A stretch of DNA of 64,000 nucleotides from Hyperoplus lanceolatus (lineage: Eukaryota > Chordata > Actinopteri > Uranoscopiformes > Ammodytidae): NCBI GenBank assembly GCA_026929865.2, contig CM049409.1:7719452-7783451 (forward strand), written 5' to 3'. Every line of letters begins with the position of its first letter. Position 1 is the first letter of the stretch. The notes below the pieces were generated by a model. The model was not told the DNA's origin. It did not search any database and worked only from the letters and a program-made list of their open reading frames with translations. The position numbers and the translations under genes are program-made. Shown piece by piece: positions 58,700 through 62,660 of the stretch.

Positions 58700-58995
58700 A
58701 CTAGTGTTAATATGCAGTAGAGTAACAGTAAATATGAAAATATGAACCGTACCGTGCTGATGCCATAATATTGTAATCCCTAATGTTTAGGTGTAGCCGC
58801 CAGCCATGGTTACAAGCATCACCCATGCGAAACTGATTCACCTCCAGTATATTAATGTAATCTCTTTTTGTTTTTAAGGATATGAACGACTTCTCCCCAG
58901 TCTTCACCCAAGTCCTGTATAGGGGCATGGTGGCACCCAATGCAGAGAAAGGAACAGTCATCGCAACAGTTCTTGCTAGGGACCAAGACCCACCG
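7611..58995 (+). CDS. pcdh15: protocadherin-15, partial (18 internal coding exons, EC1 to start of EC9)
   Basis: Eighteen AG/GT-bounded exons join in one frame: 7611-7771, 8764-8919, 9931-10050, 10204-10314, 13767-13937, 16332-16440, 16594-16706, 21266-21472, 23760-23894, 27032-27181, 28756-28949, 30556-30688, 31265-31344, 36190-36283, 43384-43512, 53702-54007, 55470-55700, 58879-58995. The 905-codon product follows vertebrate PCDH15 co-linearly, recalled from knowledge of the human protein. Repeat ends are visible in order: VRDKNDNNP (EC1), [10 protein letters not shown] (EC2), [10 protein letters not shown] (EC3), VIDANDNTP (EC4), VLPPNNQSP (EC5), VTDVNDNDP (EC6), VLDIDDNSP (EC7), DMNDFSP (EC8). 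The family product is a single-pass calcium-dependent adhesion protein of hair-cell stereocilia and photoreceptors; it pairs with cadherin-23 to form the tip link that gates mechanotransduction. Signal peptide, transmembrane and cytoplasmic exons are outside the window. Which teleost paralogue (a or b) this is cannot be decided here. Confidence 0.97.
7772..8763 (+). other. pcdh15 intron, 992 bp
   Basis: GT...AG intron. It contains a G-run at about 8381-8390 and otherwise unremarkable AT-rich sequence. No repeat family is recognised. Confidence 0.9.
8764..8919 (+). CDS. pcdh15: pcdh15 exon: EC1 C-terminal half and start of EC2
   Basis: 156 nt, phase 0 at both ends, donor gtaaca. The 52 residues run [14 protein letters not shown]...RYYVAVNE, the same length as the human exon product. 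RDKNDNNP is a canonical DxNDN calcium linker between EC1 and EC2. TVIFHEVR contains the residues equivalent to mature Ile108 (codon 8830-8832) and Arg113 (codon 8845-8847), which are known from mammalian work to lie at the cadherin-23 handshake and to be hit by deafness mutations; both are kept here. VNE supplies the first calcium-binding glutamate of EC2. Confidence 0.96.
8920..9930 (+). other. pcdh15 intron, 1011 bp
   Basis: GT...AG intron of AT-rich sequence. I see no gene, transposon terminus or array in it. Confidence 0.9.
9931..10050 (+). CDS. pcdh15: pcdh15 exon: EC2, N-terminal part
   Basis: 120 nt, phase 0 at both ends, acceptor tttcccgtag. The 40 residues start [17 protein letters not shown] and continue [14 protein letters not shown], nearly identical to human PCDH15. 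ATDIDDG is the EC2 DxD calcium motif. The donor is gtatat, with A instead of G at +5, so it departs from consensus. The following intron is only 153 bp. Confidence 0.96.
10204..10314 (+). CDS. pcdh15: pcdh15 exon: EC2, central part
   Basis: 111 nt, phase 0 at both ends, preceded by a CT-rich tract and acceptor cag; donor gtaaga. The 37 residues run [14 protein letters not shown]...RYLVLVQAN and match human TSNDTFEI...RYFVIIQAN at the same length. [10 protein letters not shown] is the EC2 counterpart of the cadherin DxE motif. QAN leads into the Asp at the start of the next exon. NET is a potential glycosylation site. Confidence 0.95.
10534..11008. mobile_element. MITE-like element with TGCGTTT-MCATG ends
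   Basis: tgcgtttacatg at 10534-10545 is matched by catggaaacgca at 10997-11008 (11 of 12 as an inverted repeat). The interior repeats atcggat/atccgat words in both orientations, and a gcatgtaaacacc at about 10600 forms a shorter hairpin with the left end. This resembles a common fish non-autonomous family whose members start with a run like tgcgtttacatgca. No clear target duplication is seen, so the superfamily is not assigned. Confidence 0.6.
11878..11975. repeat. TA / CA-rich microsatellite with flanking T-runs
   Basis: Alternating tata, cata and caca words, followed by two T-runs. It lies within the 3' UTR of the LINE remnant. Confidence 0.9.
12230..12709 (-). pseudogene. C-terminal fragment of LINE reverse transcriptase
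   Basis: An open frame of up to 159 codons. From about residue 20 it has the pattern of the C-terminal part of fish L2-like ORF2: [33 protein letters not shown], then [29 protein letters not shown] and [11 protein letters not shown]. The catalytic YADD-type motif is upstream of the fragment and absent, so it cannot be active. The first residues are probably not element-derived. Confidence 0.8.
13767..13937 (+). CDS. pcdh15: pcdh15 exon: EC2 end, EC2-EC3 linker, EC3 start
   Basis: 171 nt (57 codons), phase 0 at both ends, acceptor ttgcttgcag, donor gtaaga. It encodes [20 protein letters not shown], then [20 protein letters not shown] and [24 protein letters not shown] takes the place of the canonical DxNDN at this linker and is shared with mammalian PCDH15. 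The two cysteines (LPC and RDC) are also present in human and may form a local disulfide. NNT is a potential glycosylation site. Confidence 0.96.
13938..16331 (+). other. pcdh15 intron, 2394 bp, with a possible conserved non-coding element
   Basis: GT...AG intron. A C-run lies at about 14943-14960. The stretch 15060-15420 looks unlike the repeats around it: mixed composition, several TAATTA-type homeodomain-like sites (for example about 15225-15245 and 15330-15340) and no repeat signature, as is common in vertebrate conserved non-coding elements. That is inference; conservation cannot be seen here. Confidence 0.5.
16332..16440 (+). CDS. pcdh15: pcdh15 exon: EC3, N-terminal part
   Basis: 109 nt: 36 codons plus the first base of a Gly codon (phase 1 exit), donor gtaagt. 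It encodes [20 protein letters not shown] followed by [17 protein letters not shown], with DMD as the EC3 DxD calcium motif. Human PCDH15 has [20 protein letters not shown] here. The start differs from human by about one residue (SKLNP versus RTPEELNP), a small insertion or deletion at the exon junction. Confidence 0.95.
16594..16706 (+). CDS. pcdh15: pcdh15 exon: EC3, central part
   Basis: 113 nt, phase 1 entry (completes Gly), phase 0 exit, donor gtaaac. The product [20 protein letters not shown] continues [18 protein letters not shown], aligned with human [47 protein letters not shown] is the EC3 version of the DRE strand. The intron before it is 153 bp, the same length as the intron at 10051-10203. 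NRT is a potential glycosylation site. Confidence 0.95.
16981..17145 (+). repeat. 3' end of a fish LINE family, + orientation
   Basis: It contains gtaaagcccactgaggcaaa followed by tttgtgatattgggctatac, aaataaaac and a (TTTGA)-like tail, the well-known 3' end of an abundant teleost LINE or LINE-tailed SINE family. No coding part is attached. A matching copy in the opposite orientation lies at 56334-56445. Confidence 0.8.
17929..17958. repeat. (TG)n microsatellite
   Basis: About 15 uninterrupted GT units. Confidence 0.95.
19371..19582. mobile_element. TTAA-type MITE family, internal copy
   Basis: gagaacgct...tcaaaa and agtgaatatctc...acgatctgctac on the left are mirrored on the right by ggtagcatatcatagggaga, tattcactgattttg and aagcattctcttg. 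The middle has tgctgtgtattaacagtgca. The same order of words occurs at 54854-55174 and about 30836-31080. The outer ends are eroded here. Confidence 0.65.
20785..20830 (-). repeat. LINE-like 3' tail, minus orientation
   Basis: The run ttattagtcccaaagggaaa followed by ttcaat is the reverse complement of the gaatttccctttgggac-type 3' end common to fish LINE families. How far the element continues towards 21010 is unclear. Confidence 0.5.
21266..21472 (+). CDS. pcdh15: pcdh15 exon: EC3 end, EC3-EC4 linker, EC4 start
   Basis: 207 nt (69 codons), phase 0 at both ends, preceded by a strong polypyrimidine tract ending ttttcag. It encodes [15 protein letters not shown], then [23 protein letters not shown] and [22 protein letters not shown] is identical to the human protein. 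The DENNQAP linker replaces DxNDN. LDNDIEE is the EC4 DxD motif. The donor gtagag has A at +5. Confidence 0.96.
21652..21790. repeat. (CA)n microsatellite, about 130 bp
   Basis: Nearly pure CA from about 21684 to 21775, with CCCACA variants on the left and a cata tail on the right. Open frames of up to 104 codons across it are artefacts of the repeat. Confidence 0.97.
22358..22393. repeat. poly-A run, 36 bp
   Basis: Uninterrupted A run. The upstream sequence shows no recognised retroposon. Confidence 0.95.
23016..23097. repeat. (CA)n microsatellite, about 80 bp
   Basis: About 40 uninterrupted AC units. Confidence 0.97.
23760..23894 (+). CDS. pcdh15: pcdh15 exon: EC4, central part
   Basis: 135 nt (45 codons), phase 0 at both ends, donor gtaaac. 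It encodes [20 protein letters not shown] and continues through [16 protein letters not shown]. Human PCDH15 has TKDPELHLFLNDYTSVF and LLQPVDREEQQTYTFS. PVDRE is the canonical EC4 DRE calcium motif. The acceptor (ctgttggaag) has a purine-rich last stretch, and the pyrimidine tract sits a little upstream. Confidence 0.95.
23895..27031 (+). other. pcdh15 intron, 3137 bp
   Basis: GT...AG intron carrying a decayed LINE reverse-transcriptase fragment on the minus strand (25294-25690). The remaining sequence is AT-rich and unassigned. Confidence 0.9.
25294..25690 (-). pseudogene. decayed LINE reverse-transcriptase fragment
   Basis: On the minus strand the frame contains [14 protein letters not shown] followed by [20 protein letters not shown] and VILIHLRT, the N-terminal fingers region of a non-LTR reverse transcriptase (family pattern: NDYRPVALTSVVMKxFE). 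Upstream pieces (DIFN-like) sit in another frame, so frameshifts have occurred. No catalytic YxDD remains. It is a different LINE lineage from the L2-like remnant at 11659-12709. Confidence 0.75.
27032..27181 (+). CDS. pcdh15: pcdh15 exon: EC4 end, canonical linker, EC5 start
   Basis: 150 nt (50 codons), phase 0 at both ends, acceptor gcgtttacag, donor gtaatc. It encodes [19 protein letters not shown], then [20 protein letters not shown] and [16 protein letters not shown] supplies the DxG-type motif and DANDN is a full canonical calcium linker. The internal Met at the exon start is not a translation start. Confidence 0.96.
27182..28755 (+). other. pcdh15 intron, 1574 bp
   Basis: GT...AG intron. 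It shows short CA, A and C runs (about 27417-27430, 27919-27928, 27985-28000) but no recognised element. Confidence 0.9.
28756..28949 (+). CDS. pcdh15: pcdh15 exon: EC5
   Basis: 194 nt: 64 codons plus two bases of an Arg codon (phase 2 exit). It encodes [18 protein letters not shown], then [41 protein letters not shown] is the EC5 DxD motif. The usual DRE strand is replaced by [10 protein letters not shown], as in human (GVEMIVGRTY), so calcium binding at this end is non-canonical in the family. The donor gtaccg lacks the consensus at +4 and +5. Confidence 0.96.
29202..29754. mobile_element. hAT-type MITE with perfect 8-bp target duplication
   Basis: The left end tagggctgtgtc and right end gatacccagcccta are inverted repeats (TAGGGCTGKGT). 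ttcaaaat flanks both sides exactly (29194-29201 and 29755-29762). Sub-terminal sequence is rich in atatcg/cgatat words in both orientations, typical of the tagggctgggcaatatatcg fish family. The middle (about 29325-29450) resembles a separate tRNA-derived SINE on the minus strand. Confidence 0.9.
29325..29450 (-). repeat. possible SINE-like insert inside the MITE
   Basis: Read on the plus strand, ttattgacagtgcagagaga, caaccacgggtcagattaaa and acccatgtctgctgtgaggcc follow the order of a common fish repeat whose minus strand has a degenerate Pol III B box (ggtttgaatcc-like; here tttaatctgaccc). Low divergence limits cannot be judged by eye. Confidence 0.4.
30556..30688 (+). CDS. pcdh15: pcdh15 exon: EC5-EC6 linker and EC6 start
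   Basis: 133 nt, phase 2 entry, phase 0 exit, donor gtgcgt. It encodes [19 protein letters not shown], then [19 protein letters not shown] and ILQNLQ. The linker PPNNQSP has no acidic DxNDN residues and matches human PPNNQSP exactly, a known PCDH15 peculiarity that should weaken calcium stiffening at EC5-EC6. Confidence 0.95.
30689..31264 (+). other. pcdh15 intron, 576 bp, mostly MITE
   Basis: GT...AG intron. About 245 of its bases (30836-31080) belong to the TTAA-type MITE family. The acceptor tract ctctttcccttcccctag follows it. Confidence 0.9.
30836..31080. mobile_element. TTAA-type MITE family, second copy
   Basis: The copy runs ttcttgagaacgctgtcaaa, atcagtgaatatctcctcct, gatccactacctgtcc, gtgttaatacacag, gggcccctttgttta, acggaacctatggctgtgta and gtgcacactgtgtacggaca, then stops short of the expected right end. 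It matches 54854-55174 in order and strand. Confidence 0.75.
31265..31344 (+). CDS. pcdh15: pcdh15 exon: EC6, first strands
   Basis: 80 nt: 26 codons plus two bases of a Thr codon (phase 2 exit), acceptor tccccctag, strong donor gtaagt. The product [20 protein letters not shown] continues VFNLSKT, versus human [27 protein letters not shown]. It is the shortest coding exon in the window. TDRE is the EC6 calcium-contact motif. Confidence 0.95.
31345..36189 (+). other. pcdh15 intron, 4845 bp
   Basis: GT...AG intron. A G-run lies at 34741-34758. Two repeat-free stretches, about 33005-33260 and 34570-34720, have mixed composition and TAAT-type sites and may be conserved regulatory DNA (inference only). 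No transposon terminus is recognised. Confidence 0.85.
36190..36283 (+). CDS. pcdh15: pcdh15 exon: EC6, central strands
   Basis: 94 nt, phase 2 entry, phase 0 exit, acceptor ctctccacag, donor gtgagg. The product [20 protein letters not shown] continues [11 protein letters not shown], aligned with human [31 protein letters not shown]. PLDRE and ASDG are canonical calcium-site motifs. Introns of 4845 bp and 7100 bp flank the exon. Confidence 0.95.
37735..37860. repeat. (GA)n-rich interrupted microsatellite
   Basis: Purine-only GA repeats with gata interruptions (gatagatagat, gagagatagataaga). It is a polypurine tract about 120 bp long. Confidence 0.95.
39573..41897. mobile_element. hAT-like DNA transposon, 2.3 kb, TAG-ended family
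   Basis: The left end ctagtctggtcctacc and right end gggcgatgccaggcta are imperfect inverted repeats (right end reversed: tagcctggcatcgccc). atgacttc occurs immediately on both sides (39565-39572 and 41898-41905). No transposase is recognised inside. The interior from about 39985 to 41600 may be a later insertion: it has a TATA-like actatttaagg (about 40123), an exact 135-bp direct duplication (40434-40568 and 40610-40744) and an aataaa signal (about 40980). Elements at 45668-46247 and 51419-52517 share the end type. Confidence 0.85.
40434..40744. repeat. exact 135-bp direct duplication
   Basis: 40434-40568 and 40610-40744 are identical by eye over 135 bases at a 176-bp offset (both run from aaactgttgaaccaactttt to gttgtgtagacagt). 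A shorter shared segment, actcctgatctcttgtggat, follows each copy, so the original duplicated unit was longer and has since gained or lost bases. Confidence 0.97.
43384..43512 (+). CDS. pcdh15: pcdh15 exon: EC6 end, canonical linker, EC7 start
   Basis: 129 nt (43 codons), phase 0 at both ends, donor gtaagt. It encodes [18 protein letters not shown], then [20 protein letters not shown] and VGQIQ. DVNDN is a full canonical linker, and REEEA is the EC7 first-strand glutamate motif, nearly identical to human (VEEEANAFVGQ). NFT is a potential glycosylation site. It sits isolated between the two largest introns of the window. Confidence 0.96.
44260..45336. mobile_element. non-autonomous hAT element, CAGTGTTGGGAA family
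   Basis: The ends cagtgttgggaataacg and gtaacgttcccaacactg are inverted repeats, and aatgttag flanks both sides exactly (44252-44259 and 45337-45344). Sub-terminal gttactttt / agtaacg repeats are typical of this abundant fish family. Its 1077 bases hold no transposase. Confidence 0.95.
45668..46247. mobile_element. hAT-like MITE, TAG-ended family
   Basis: The ends ctagcctggcattcccagac and gggtctggatttccaggcta are inverted repeats over about 20 bases. Flanks gacagcag (45660-45667) and gagagcag (46248-46255) match at 7 of 8. The interior holds a short + strand reading frame with a good start context and a perfect splice donor (45909-45998), apparently the first exon of the parent transposon. 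Confidence 0.85.
45909..45998 (+). pseudogene. relict first exon of a transposon gene
   Basis: atcaaagATGGCTG is a strong start context. The 28-codon product begins [18 protein letters not shown] and ends [10 protein letters not shown], then meets an in-frame TAG at 45993-45995, just before CAA|gtaagt at 45999. The acidic, helix-like peptide plus donor looks like the N-terminal exon of an autonomous parent, kept while the rest was deleted. I do not recognise the protein family. Confidence 0.4.
47862..49233. mobile_element. non-autonomous hAT element, CAGAGGTGGG family
   Basis: The ends cagaggtgggtcgtaacg and tactctgcccacctctg are inverted repeats, and gtacttac flanks both sides exactly (47854-47861 and 49234-49241). 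Sub-terminal acttgagtaa / ttacttttacttgagta words occur repeatedly at both ends, as in this common fish family. 1372 bases, no transposase recognised. Confidence 0.95.
51419..52517. mobile_element. hAT-like element, TAG-ended family, 1.1 kb
   Basis: The left end ttagtctcgcaaagccagac and right end ggtcatgccagacta (reversed: tagtctggcatgacc) are imperfect inverted repeats. ccaccaca flanks both sides exactly (51411-51418 and 52518-52525) within a 10-bp repeat accaccacat. The body is GC- and CpG-richer than the intron around it and has a TG array at about 52316-52340. Confidence 0.85.
53702..54007 (+). CDS. pcdh15: pcdh15 exon: EC7 and EC8 start
   Basis: 306 nt (102 codons), phase 0 at both ends, the longest exon here and the same codon count as in human. 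It encodes [68 protein letters not shown] and [16 protein letters not shown] full set of cadherin calcium motifs is visible (DPD, DRE, SDG, DIDDN, PEN). Most of one repeat lies in a single exon, unlike the fragmented repeats upstream. Confidence 0.97.
54008..55469 (+). other. pcdh15 intron, 1462 bp
   Basis: GT...AG intron carrying the most complete TTAA-type MITE (54854-55174). The 3' end is a long CT-rich tract before the acceptor. 54008-54853 shows no recognised element. Confidence 0.9.
54854..55174. mobile_element. TTAA-type MITE, best-preserved copy
   Basis: The left end ttaaaggtgaactcagcaat then tctgaagaacgtttg and the right end caagcgttctctagaatcgc then tgactacccctttaa are inverted repeats over about 35 bases. 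Both outer edges are TTAA (54854-54857 and 55171-55174), the target of piggyBac and Kolobok elements. The interior is partly palindromic (agtgaatatctc versus gagatattcact in sister copies). Copies at 19371-19582 and 30836-31080 belong to the same family. Confidence 0.85.
55470..55700 (+). CDS. pcdh15: pcdh15 exon: EC8
   Basis: 231 nt (77 codons), phase 0 at both ends, strong CT-rich acceptor ttctcctag, donor gtaaga directly followed by a C-run and CA repeat. It encodes [58 protein letters not shown] and [13 protein letters not shown]. Human PCDH15 has AKDVDLGANVSYRI and VEAFDIYGTMPPG here. DAD and DFED are the EC8 calcium motifs. This is the most diverged exon of the set relative to human. 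Confidence 0.95.
56334..56445 (-). repeat. 3' end of a fish LINE family, minus orientation
   Basis: aaatcaaatcagttttattt, gtatagcccaaaatcacaaa, tgtctcagtgggctttacat and a following atacaatatgat series are the reverse complement of the copy at 16981-17145. No coding part is attached. Confidence 0.8.
57053..57174. repeat. compound (TG)n array with duplicated flank
   Basis: Two TG runs (about 57053-57110 and 57146-57174) are each preceded by gatgttcatgga..gatgtttttatatta, so a roughly 90-bp unit including the repeat start was duplicated (gatgtgttcatgga at about 57018 and 57111). Confidence 0.85.
58635..58696. repeat. (CT)n microsatellite
   Basis: About 60 bases of CT with one interruption (ctcctct). 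It lies some 180 bp upstream of the next acceptor and is pyrimidine-only on the coding strand. Confidence 0.95.
58879..58995 (+). CDS. pcdh15: pcdh15 exon: EC8-EC9 linker and EC9 start
   Basis: 117 nt (39 codons), phase 0 at both ends, acceptor gtttttaag, donor gtgagt. The product [20 protein letters not shown] continues [19 protein letters not shown], aligned with human [39 protein letters not shown]. The linker is DMNDF rather than DxNDN. It is the last coding exon in the window. The next exon, expected to begin near GLPASRVRYRV, was not found up to 64000. Confidence 0.96.
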
Positions 58996-61574
58996 GTGAG
59001 TATACAAACAAAACAAAACCCCTCTATCGCACGTGAACTTTATGTTTAAAAATATGCAATTGATTCAACGTCTGTGCTAAGACTTCACAGCACATGATGA
59101 TTGTTGACTCCATCTGTGTCTGGGGATTGCATTTCACCGTCTGAAGATGTTAGCCACTTTTAGCCGTAGCATTTGACAGGATTTTGTAGATCTTTTTCAA
59201 GACTACAATGCCCTCATTATAGCCATAGTATTGCTGTGTATATTTATTGTAAGGGCGTCTTGTTTAGCATCTTCGCTTGTATGAGTCATCTACCGGTTGC
59301 TTCAGACAAAGTTGTGTTTTCTTCATTCTCCTTAACTGCACCGTCTCTGGGTAGATCCTCCTGGGAATAGAGCTGTGAAGATGTTTTTATTTTTATTTTT
59401 TTGGGGGGGATGGAGAACCTGCAAATAAAGGAAGATAATCAATGCAGAGGAAAACTTGTGACACCTTGTTCATTGAGACGACATTATATGACTAAGAGGA
59501 GGCAACTCAACACAGCAGCAATGGAAAACAATGGGGGGGGGAGTTGAGTTGGGATTGAGTGGTGCTGGTGGGTGGTGGGTTGGGAGCCTCACATGAGTTT
59601 TTTAGCACCTTGCTTTGAGTTTGTCAGTAGCATTACATTTGCATATTGAGGATAGTGCATGTCCTGGGAATGTGGTTCCACGTCATTCACTTTAGCTGCA
59701 CGTCCTTTATTGGCATCGCATCCACCTTATTAATATTGTATTGCACTTGGTGAGTCAGCAGTCTCCTTCGCTCACATACCCTTTCTTTTTGGTTGAGATA
59801 CAGAGTTTATTTTTATTTTTATAGACTTCACCTACTTGCCCTTTCTCCTACAACATATTGAGTTATTTTCCAATTTCCCCCTTTGAAAAGGAGGATAGGA
59901 ATCCCCAGTGACCTCCCTGCCTTGCCCTAATAGCTTGAAGCTCTCTATGTGTTTTTTCAGACAAGTCTTGTATGGCTGAACGTGATACTTGTTATCAGTG
60001 GCCCTCCTGCCGGGATCTCACCAGGGCAGTGTGAGCTTGAGTGCTCTCTGCACCACATCAATGCTGAAGGTTATGGATACCTGTCAGTCCCAACTGTGGG
60101 CAGTAAAACATCTCCAGAGGGCAAAAATGACTGCTGTACATCTTACTTCCCCTCTCAAAGAGAGACTCTCTCTTTCATCCTGTTTTGTTGTGCCCCCAAT
60201 GAGAACCTTTTGTCCTTGAAGCTATAGTGCATAACTTCTGTTGCCCCCACGAGATATTCTGAGTAATAACAACAATACTGTCAGTGCATCTATGAGGTAA
60301 GCCACCGTTGATCAAGCATGGGTTTTATACCTTCTGCTGTACGTCCATTTTTTATTTTTTTATTTTTTGCAGAAGAAACATTTATTGGGCGCTTCTTGGG
60401 ATTTTTCACCAATGTGTAAACAGTAAACACTGCTATACTGCGAAATACAGAGAAGAGAGTTTTGTGGAGCTAATAGGCTTAATCTACTTTGTGTCAACTT
60501 GTTTGGCAATGGCTCAAATGTTACCGACATTCATTTATATAAAACAGTTACACACTATAGCTTTAACATTGAAACAGTCTTAGACAGAGGAATCTTGTGG
60601 AATAAAAAATATCCAGCTGCGGTGAAACACAAATACTAGTTAGGAAATCATCTCTATGTTACCATGAACGCAATGGCGGCGAATGAGGCACGGGAGTGAC
60701 TCTGCAAAATGGTTTGACTGACAGAGGGATTAGATTTCCTAACTGGAGCTGGTTTACCCAGTCTCTTATTGACCTGGATTTGTGAGATCAAAGCGTTTTA
60801 TTGACAGGATGCCTGTCATAGACACCTCTGGTGGGGAACAGAGCTTAGTCGAGTGCTCGCTAAATACACACACTGATGTGTGCGCACACCCATTCCTTCT
60901 ATATTACAAAGGCTCAAAACAAAACCTGCACTCAAAAACAGGAAGAGACTGACTCTGGATTGTCTTGATGCGACACACATGAGCATGATCTCTTAGTGTA
61001 ATACTGTTGTTAAAAATGCATTATCTTTTGTTCTTGTTGTGGTACTTTATGGAAAGAAGGCATACTTTTCACGTACACCTTAGGAGAAGTGTTGCTAGTA
61101 GTTTTTAAAAAGTGACTTCATTTTTGGCAGTGGCACTCGACTCCATAACGTCAATGTTGATATTACCTTGAGTGAGAGAGATCACCATGGAAACAAATGT
61201 TCCAGTAAGGATGTCTTGTATTGTTTGAGTGAGTGAAAATGATTTTGAGCATGGAAGTAAGTCTTTTGCAAAACACTTTCAAATCAAATCAGTCAGTCAT
61301 GTCTGATGTCACAAACATAACAAATTACCTTGCGATAAAGTGTTGCCATTTGCTTTGTTTATACTCTCAGCATAAGCCTTGCTGTTGTGGCTGTGTGTCT
61401 CTGCGGCAGCATGCAGTGCCTCCCATTGAGTCTGCTCGTTGTACTAAAGAGCATTGGATTCTTAAAAAGAAAGAAAAAACACTTTAGTTCGATAGTGCAC
61501 AGTTGACACTGAACAAGCCATCAGTTGATACGCAGTTGCATGTCAACAGTGAATGAGTTTACATATCGCAACAG

Positions 61575-61975
61575 ATACGTAACATGAATTCAACTAACTG
61601 TAAGTTAACCATAAGTTGCACTATTAGTAGATGATTAGTTGACATTCAACAGAGCTTGTTCAACAGATAAAAAACAAGGATTCAACTAACTGTCTGTTAA
61701 CTATAGGTTGCACTATTAGTAGATGTTTAGTTGATATTCAATAGTGATTAAGTTGATACATATTTAGAATGCATTCAACTGTCAGTTAACTATAAGTTGC
61801 ATTTTTAGTAGATGTTGTTTTGTACACGTAACATGCATTCAACTAACTGTCAGTTAACTATTAGTTGCATTATTAGTAGATGGTTAGTTGATATTAAACA
61901 GTGAGTTAGTTGATACTCAACAAAGCTTGTCAACAAATATGTAACATGCATTCAACTAAGTGTTAGTTAACTATA
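61575..61975. repeat. degenerate tandem array 1, five copies
   Basis: The word attcaact(aact)gtcagtt followed by aactataagttgca and ttagtagatg begins copies at about 61587, 61679, 61772, 61836 and 61949, giving spacings of 92, 93, 64 and 113 bp. Each unit is dense in AGTTGA and TCAACT, so both strands carry similar motifs. Units have diverged by substitutions and by deletions. Confidence 0.85.
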
Positions 61976-62329
61976 CAATAATTTTATTTTGTTAATTTAT
62001 TTTTACAAAAACAGTCTGCAACAGACATTGTACTTTTTATTACATGTTCTTTACAAATATTCAACTATCAGTTGAGTGTCAACTTCTAGTAAGTTGACTA
62101 TCAACTGCTGTTATTAACCAATTCTCAACTTACGTTTCATATGGATCAACTTTCCCACCACTCACAAGGAACACATCTAATGAATGAACATTCAACCCTC
62201 TGTTGATCATATATGTTCATTGTAAAATAAAGATGAGATTGTTTTATCAATCAATAGGCACCCTGTGTAGGTGACTACCTGTTGATTGTCATATGACTGT
62301 CGACAAACTATCAGTCAATATTCAACTTA

Positions 62330-62660
62330 GCATAAGTAGACAGGTCTTGGGACTGTCAAATTAAAGTGAAAACAGTTTAGTGTCTACACACTATTAACAG
62401 AAGAAAACAGAGAAAATAGTTGACTATCAGTTGATTCTCAACAAACTATCAGTCGATGTTTAACTAAGCATTAGTAGAAAGGTCTTAGGACTGTCAAATT
62501 AAAGTGAAAACAGTTTAGTGTCTGCAAACTATCAACAGAGCAAAACAGAGAAAATAGTTGATTCTCAACAAACTATCAGTCGATATTCAACTAAGCATTA
62601 GTAGAGAGGTCTTAGGACTGTCAAATTAAAGTGAAAACAGTTTAGTGTCTGTAGACACTC
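62330..62660. repeat. degenerate tandem array 2, three copies
   Basis: ggtcttrggactgtcaaatt followed by aaagtgaaaacagtttagtg recurs at 62343, 62481 and 62608 (spacings 138 and 127 bp). Between them each unit has aactatcagtcgat, ttcaactaagcattagtaga. The ttagtaga and TCAACT words are shared with array 1. acagtttagtgtct appears once more at about 63736. Confidence 0.88.

Larger units (their letters stand above)
55701..58878 (+). other. pcdh15 intron, 3178 bp
   Basis: GT...AG intron with a C-run plus CA array next to the donor (about 55711-55758), a LINE tail (56334-56445), a TG array (57053-57174) and a CT array (58635-58696) upstream of the acceptor. The rest is unassigned. Confidence 0.9.

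Noticed and set aside
7611-58995. Processed pseudogene or retrocopy of pcdh15
   Set aside because: Introns are present at every junction, and the reading frame is intact.
61490-62660. CRISPR array
   Set aside because: This is a eukaryotic genome, and the units vary in length and sequence without short constant repeats or unique spacers.
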